40,207 nt of DNA from an uncultured Marinomonas sp. GTDB lineage: Bacteria; Pseudomonadota; Gammaproteobacteria; Pseudomonadales; Marinomonadaceae. The notes beneath the pieces are model-generated. The model saw only the letters and a list, made by a program, of their open reading frames with translations, was not told where the DNA came from and searched no databases. The position numbers were made by a program, and so were the translations under genes. Location of the stretch: positions 1 to 40,207 of the forward strand of contig CANLRQ010000007.1 of assembly GCA_947493575.1 (NCBI GenBank), written 5' to 3'. Positions 36,321 to 40,207 of this stretch are shown piece after piece (the first letter of the stretch is position 1; the number at the start of each line of letters is the position of its first letter).

Positions 36321-37196
36321 ATGAAAGCAACATCTTCTCCATTGATACACTCTTTCTTCGATGAAGCGACCTTCACTGTAACGTACCTCATCAGTCACCC
36401 CATTACGAAAGAATGCACAATTATTGATTCTGTTTTAGATTTTGATCAGGCATCAGGCCGTACATCGACCACATCAGCAGACCAGTTAATTCATTTAATT
36501 AATACTGAAGGTCTAACACTTAAATGGATTATGGAAACCCATGTCCATGCTGATCACTTGTCTGCTGCACCTTACTTGAAAAAGCAACTTGGAGGGCAAA
36601 TTGTTATTGGCCATAACATTACTCAAGTTCAAACTGCATTTGGCGACTTATTAAATGTTGAAAGTGACTTTTTACGTGATGGCTCACAATTCGACATCTT
36701 AGTATCCGAAGGTAGCACCCTAGCCCTTGGAGACTTAACGTTTACCGTTCTCCATACACCGGGCCACACTCCGGCCTGTGTATCTTACGTTATAGAAGAT
36801 GCTTGTTTTGTAGGAGATACGTTATTCATGCCCGATTTTGGTACAGCCCGTTGTGATTTCCCCGGCGGTGACGCTGCAACACTGTATCAATCGATTCAAA
36901 AAATTCTATCCCTGCCAGATACAACACGCATCTTCACTTGCCATGATTACAAAGCGGCCAACAGAGATGTGTTTGCATGGGAATCAACGGTTAAACAGCA
37001 AAAGCAATACAACCTTCATGTCAATCAAAGTATTAATGAAGCTGAGTTTTGTTTAATGCGAACACAGAAAGACGCCACACTGTCTATGCCTAAATTAATT
37101 TGGCCTTCTGTACAAATTAATATGAGAGCAGGAAACATGCCACCAGCAGAAAAGAATGGTGTTTCTTATATAAAAACACCTATCAATCTAGTTTGA
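36321..37196 (+). CDS. MBL-fold hydrolase, persulfide dioxygenase-like (ETHE1/Blh type)
   Basis: The 291-aa product has the metal motif THVHADHL (H74, H76, D78, H79), H149 in HTPGHTPACVSY, D166 in CFVGDTLF and H208 in FTCHDYK. That set, with MPDFGTARCDFPGGDA, is typical of the ETHE1/Blh persulfide dioxygenase group, which oxidises glutathione persulfide to sulfite with a single iron. The next gene, a SulP transporter, starts 19 bp downstream, so the pair probably oxidises sulfide-derived persulfide and moves the resulting anions. No rhodanese or sqr gene is seen. A glyoxalase II-like activity is the main alternative. Confidence 0.85.
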   Translation: MKATSSPLIHSFFDEATFTVTYLISHPITKECTIIDSVLDFDQASGRTSTTSADQLIHLINTEGLTLKWIMETHVHADHLSAAPYLKKQLGGQIVIGHNITQVQTAFGDLLNVESDFLRDGSQFDILVSEGSTLALGDLTFTVLHTPGHTPACVSYVIEDACFVGDTLFMPDFGTARCDFPGGDAATLYQSIQKILSLPDTTRIFTCHDYKAANRDVFAWESTVKQQKQYNLHVNQSINEAEFCLMRTQKDATLSMPKLIWPSVQINMRAGNMPPAEKNGVSYIKTPINLV

Positions 37197-37215
37197 TGAC
37201 AGTTATTGAGGCTTT

Positions 37216-38934
37216 ATGAAGACTTTAGAGCAGTGGATACCAGCAGCTAGATGGCTTAAAACATATAATAAGCACGAGATCAGCGCTGACTTGTTAGCCA
37301 GTCTTGTGGTAACCATTATGTTGATTCCGCAAAGCTTAGCTTATGCAATGTTGGCAGGATTACCACCATCTATGGGTCTGTATGCTAGCATTCTACCATT
37401 AATAGCCTACGCCATATTTGGCTCAAGTAGAACGTTAGCAGTTGGCCCAGTGGCCGTTGTCTCTATGATGACGGCCGCAGCCGTGGCAAATTTTGCTGTT
37501 CCAGGCAGCGATGAGTACATCACTACAGCAATATTATTATCAGGTATTTCTGGGCTTTTTCTGCTTGCTCTTGGGGTACTAAAATTAGGTTTCTTAGCCA
37601 ATTTATTAAGCCACCCAGTCATATCAGGTTTTATTACTGCCTCGGCGATTGTCATAGCCATTAGCCAATTGAAGCATATTTTAGGTATTCCTCTTGAAGG
37701 GCATGCCTTAATCGACATAATACCTTCGATCCTTAATCAAATTTCATACACGCATATGCCAACGCTTGTTTTAGGCATTGCCTCTATTTCTACATTGCTT
37801 TTACTCAGATTCCATTTCACGACATTTTTACTCAAGATAGGAATAAAAAAACCTGTTGCTGCTCTTTTGAGTAAAACAGGGCCTGTTATTGTGGTTATTT
37901 TATCCACATCAGTTGTAGCTATGTTTGCCCTGGATACTATTGGAATTAGCATCGTAGGTTCTGTTCCTACTGGCTTCCCAGCATTGAAGTTACCTGAATT
38001 CACTTATGATCAAATAATTCTCTTACTGCCTTCTGCTGCGCTCATTAGTATTGTTGGTTTTGTTGAATCTGTATCAGTTGCTCAGTCTTTCGCAGCAAAA
38101 AAACGTCAAAGTATTTATCCTAATCAAGAACTCATTGGTTTAGGAAGCGCAAACATTGCTTCAGCTCTCAGCTCAGGCTTCCCTGTAACAGGTGGGTTTT
38201 CTCGTTCCGTTGTAAGTTTCGATGCTGGAGCCAAAACACCTATGACGGGCGTTTTTTCCGCCCTATTTATTTTAATAGCCTTAACCTTCTTTACTTCCCT
38301 GTTCTATTTTCTGCCAAAAGCGGTATTAGCAGCCACTATTATTGTTGCCGTTCTCTCTTTAGTAGATTTTAAAGCCATTAAAGACGTGTGGAATTACTCT
38401 AAACAGGACTCTGCAGCAATGATAGGTACAATTATTGTCGTTCTACTCTATGGCGTTGAGATTGGTATTATGACAGGAGTGGGCGTATCGATTTTGATGT
38501 TTTTATGGCATACCAGTCACCCTCATATTGCAGTGGTGGGGCAGGTTTCGGGGACAGAGCATTTCAGGAACGTGGAACGCTTTGATGTTGAAACGCATGC
38601 AGCAATATTAACACTCAGAGTCGATGAGAGTTTGTATTTTGCTAACGCTAGAGTATTAGAAGACAAGGTAGTAGCCAAGGTTGCCGAAGGAACATGCATT
38701 ACCGATGTTATTTTAATGTGTACTGCCGTAAATATGATTGATGCCAGTGCTTTAGAAAGCTTAGAGGCCATTTCTGATCGTCTACAGTCAGCAAATATAA
38801 GGTTGCATCTTTCAGAGGTAAAAGGCCCTGTTATGGACAAGTTACAGCATTCAGATTTAATTCAACATTTAAGTGGTAATGTTTACCTTACACAGCACCA
38901 AGCAGTCCAAGCAGTCCAAGCATTAACACACTAG
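37216..38934 (+). CDS. SulP-family anion transporter with STAS domain
   Basis: The 572-aa product has the SulP membrane core from about residue 20 to 420, with LVVTIMLIPQSLAYAMLAGLPP, ALSSGFPVTGGFSRS and many hydrophobic spans. A cytoplasmic STAS domain follows at about 445-565 (ILTLRVDESLYFANARVLEDK, then VNMIDASALESLEAI). SulP proteins carry sulfate, bicarbonate or dicarboxylates. Co-transcription with the persulfide dioxygenase-like gene favours a sulfur oxyanion. The stop codon TAG lies in CTAG, the target of an IS5-type MITE that begins at the next base. Confidence 0.93.
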   Translation: MKTLEQWIPAARWLKTYNKHEISADLLASLVVTIMLIPQSLAYAMLAGLPPSMGLYASILPLIAYAIFGSSRTLAVGPVAVVSMMTAAAVANFAVPGSDEYITTAILLSGISGLFLLALGVLKLGFLANLLSHPVISGFITASAIVIAISQLKHILGIPLEGHALIDIIPSILNQISYTHMPTLVLGIASISTLLLLRFHFTTFLLKIGIKKPVAALLSKTGPVIVVILSTSVVAMFALDTIGISIVGSVPTGFPALKLPEFTYDQIILLLPSAALISIVGFVESVSVAQSFAAKKRQSIYPNQELIGLGSANIASALSSGFPVTGGFSRSVVSFDAGAKTPMTGVFSALFILIALTFFTSLFYFLPKAVLAATIIVAVLSLVDFKAIKDVWNYSKQDSAAMIGTIIVVLLYGVEIGIMTGVGVSILMFLWHTSHPHIAVVGQVSGTEHFRNVERFDVETHAAILTLRVDESLYFANARVLEDKVVAKVAEGTCITDVILMCTAVNMIDASALESLEAISDRLQSANIRLHLSEVKGPVMDKLQHSDLIQHLSGNVYLTQHQAVQAVQALTH

Positions 38935-39196
38935 GGAAGGTGCGAATAAGTCTACTAAGCCTCAGTCTTTTAGAGAAATCGTCAAATAAGGCACGATTCT
39001 GCCGGAATGTTAATACCTTTCAAAGAGTCGTAAAGCAATGTGACGTTTTCTCTGGAAGACCCGCAGGGCATGGTCTAAAAGCCTGTCTTCTTTGTTGAGC
39101 ATCTCGAAAATAGGCCAGCTATTCTCATTCGATACTCGCCTCGAATAGCAGGCTTTTATCCACATGCTGAGGCAAGAGGACTTATTCGCCCCTTCC
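38935..39196. mobile_element. IS5-type MITE, most complete copy (262 bp)
   Basis: Terminal inverted repeats GGAAGGTGCGAATAAGTC and GACTTATTCGCCCCTTCC flank 226 bp of non-coding sequence. The first 17 bases resemble the ends of IS5. The left flank is CTAG, which is part of the sulP stop codon; the right flank is TTTAG, so a clean target duplication is not seen. It fills nearly all the convergent gap between sulP and comEA. Confidence 0.85.
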
Positions 39197-39214
39197 TTTA
39201 GCATTGATGTTGCA

Positions 39215-39565
39215 CTATGACTCAGTTGATTGCTTACCTTCATCCATTAACGTTTGCTGACTGTTATTTACCCGAATAAAAGCTCGGTTTTTATCAAGCA
39301 AAGCGGTGCCAATTCCCTTCACTTTCACCAGATCCTCAACTGTTTCAAAAAGCCCATTTTGATCCCGAAAATCCACTATGGCTTTTGCTTTTGCTTCCCC
39401 CACACCTGATAAAACAGCAGAAAGCTGATCCACCGTTGCGGTATTAATATCCAAAGGGGTAACGGCATAAGCATTTAGAGCCAGAACAGACATAAGTAAT
39501 ACACATAATTGGCGTATTTTGATAACAAATGATTGAGCGGAAAACATAGATATTAAATTAGACAT
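39215..39565 (-). CDS. comEA: ComEA-like helix-hairpin-helix DNA-binding protein
   Basis: The 116-aa product has a signal or anchor segment (IRQLCVLLMSVLALNAYA, possible cleavage after Ala34) and a ComEA domain at about 37-97: PLDINTATVDQLSAVLSGVGEAKAKAIVDFR, then VKGIGTALLDKNRAFIRV. The two hairpins bind double-stranded DNA in the periplasm during DNA uptake. The start could be M1 or M7. It follows pyrF in the same direction; a hairpin (39646-39670) lies between. Confidence 0.88.
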   Translation of the reverse strand: MSNLISMFSAQSFVIKIRQLCVLLMSVLALNAYAVTPLDINTATVDQLSAVLSGVGEAKAKAIVDFRDQNGLFETVEDLVKVKGIGTALLDKNRAFIRVNNSQQTLMDEGKQSTES

Positions 39566-39645
39566 AGATAAACTCCTTTTATCGTATATTGAATGACTTC
39601 CATTAGCCCAATAATAACTTTCAACTAAAAGATTATTAATGGGTA

Positions 39646-39670
39646 AACAGCTTACTCCTTGTAAGCTGTT
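39646..39670. terminator. Hairpin between pyrF and comEA
   Basis: AACAGCTTAC pairs perfectly with GTAAGCTGTT around TCCTT. Neither side carries a T-run, so the stem may not terminate efficiently, but it is placed where a pyrF terminator would be expected. Confidence 0.5.
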
Positions 39671-39734
39671 AATAAATCATAAGGAAGTTTAACGAAGGAA
39701 ACAAGCCCCTAACTCCGTTTTACAACAACACTTT

Positions 39735-40207
39735 CTATAGACTAACGCCTAACTCAGCATTAACGCTACGAAGGACACTAATAGGATCATTTGCTTGAGT
39801 AATTGGTCTGCCCATAACTAAGTAATGGCTTCCTGCTTGCATTGCTTCGGCCGGGGTCATAATACGCTTCTGATCACCTTGAGCACTGCCTACAGGTCGA
39901 ATTCCAGGAGTAACAAGGCAGAAGTCCTTCCCAAGCGTTTGCGACAACACAGAGGATTCTTGAGCAGAACATACAACACCATCCATACCTGAAGACTGAG
40001 CCAAACCAGCCAACCTTTGTACATGCTCTTGTGGAGACAAATCTATACCAATCTCGCTTAAGTCTTGCTGATCCATACTCGTTAAAACAGTAACAGCAAT
40101 TAATAAAGTATTTGCGCCTTGAATTGACTGCAATGCATTGGCCGATGCTTCCATCATTTTTCGGCCACCAGAAGCATGGACGTTTACCATCCATACACCA
40201 GATCGAG
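39735..40207 (-). CDS. pyrF: Orotidine 5'-phosphate decarboxylase, C-terminal two-thirds (start outside window)
   Basis: The open frame enters from the window edge and ends at TAG 39735. Residues RSGVWMVNVHASGG, then LLIAVTVLTSM, DGVVCSAQES and LVTPGIRP with MVMGRPIT-like VMGRPITQA near the end, are the PyrF barrel. The missing N-terminal third includes the catalytic Lys-Asp array. It makes UMP in pyrimidine synthesis. The frame is intact as far as seen. Confidence 0.95.
   Translation of the reverse strand, partial: RSGVWMVNVHASGGRKMMEASANALQSIQGANTLLIAVTVLTSMDQQDLSEIGIDLSPQEHVQRLAGLAQSSGMDGVVCSAQESSVLSQTLGKDFCLVTPGIRPVGSAQGDQKRIMTPAEAMQAGSHYLVMGRPITQANDPISVLRSVNAELGVSL

Noticed and set aside
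39010..39243. A 77-aa minus-strand frame between sulP and comEA
   Set aside because: It lies almost entirely in the IS5-type MITE and overlaps comEA; the other MITE copies do not conserve it.

Overview
The window looks like chromosomal DNA of a low-GC marine gammaproteobacterium. The gene set (FadBA, EtfAB, XylA/XylB/XylR, YqiJK, UvrB with a canonical LexA box, PyrF, ComEA) and the AT-rich coding style fit Oceanospirillales, and Marinomonas is my best guess. That assignment is inference from protein recognition, not a database result.

Layout. (1) 1-2530 is a repeat-rich accessory island. It holds the 3' end of an IS110-family transposase, several REP-like palindromes and hairpins, and an unusual permuted NlpC/P60 (C92-like) cysteine hydrolase with a long unrecognised C-terminal half. 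(2) 2537-5853: a PhnD-like periplasmic binding protein paired with a membrane sensor histidine kinase, then a GNAT acetyltransferase. (3) 6181-16446, all minus strand: a fatty-acid beta-oxidation cluster comprising acyl-CoA dehydrogenase, SCP2 protein, acyl-CoA ligase, crotonase, etfB, etfA, fadB and fadA. Hairpins or terminators lie at many of the junctions. Together these genes cover activation, dehydrogenation with electron transfer through ETF, hydration, second oxidation and thiolysis. (4) 16668-17723: a CobW-type GTPase with a His-Ser tract encoded by a hexanucleotide repeat. (5) 18065-21719, minus strand: a PspA-like / YqiJ / YqiK (flotillin) membrane-integrity module, followed by two tiny ORFs (39 and 38 aa), one a single-span membrane peptide. 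(6) 22271-26550: xylB and xylR on plus and xylA convergent on minus, with a MITE between xylA and its probable control region. (7) 26855-30553: two LysR regulators, each next to a plus-strand gene (Gdx/SugE-type SMR exporter; NAD(P)-binding atypical SDR), then a 2OG-Fe(II) oxygenase-like gene. (8) 30950-32392: gabD, full length but interrupted by one in-frame TGA. (9) 32393-33633: decayed DNA with MITEs, the 3' remnant of an MBL-fold hydrolase and unassigned sequence. (10) 33634-40207: tRNA-Val(GAC) with its promoter and terminator, uvrB under a LexA box, a persulfide-dioxygenase-like MBL gene in operon with a SulP transporter, comEA, and the 3' two-thirds of pyrF.

The most distinctive theme is small non-autonomous mobile DNA. 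Two MITE families are present. One has IS5-type ends (GGAAGGTGCGAATAAG) and at least four copies or remnants. The other has ends near TTGAGACCTTTGCACGA and about eight copies or remnants. Several sit directly at stop codons or in promoter regions. I see no CRISPR array, rRNA, plasmid origin or recognisable defence operon. The least explained coding material is the C92-like protein and the two small ORFs behind the flotillin operon.
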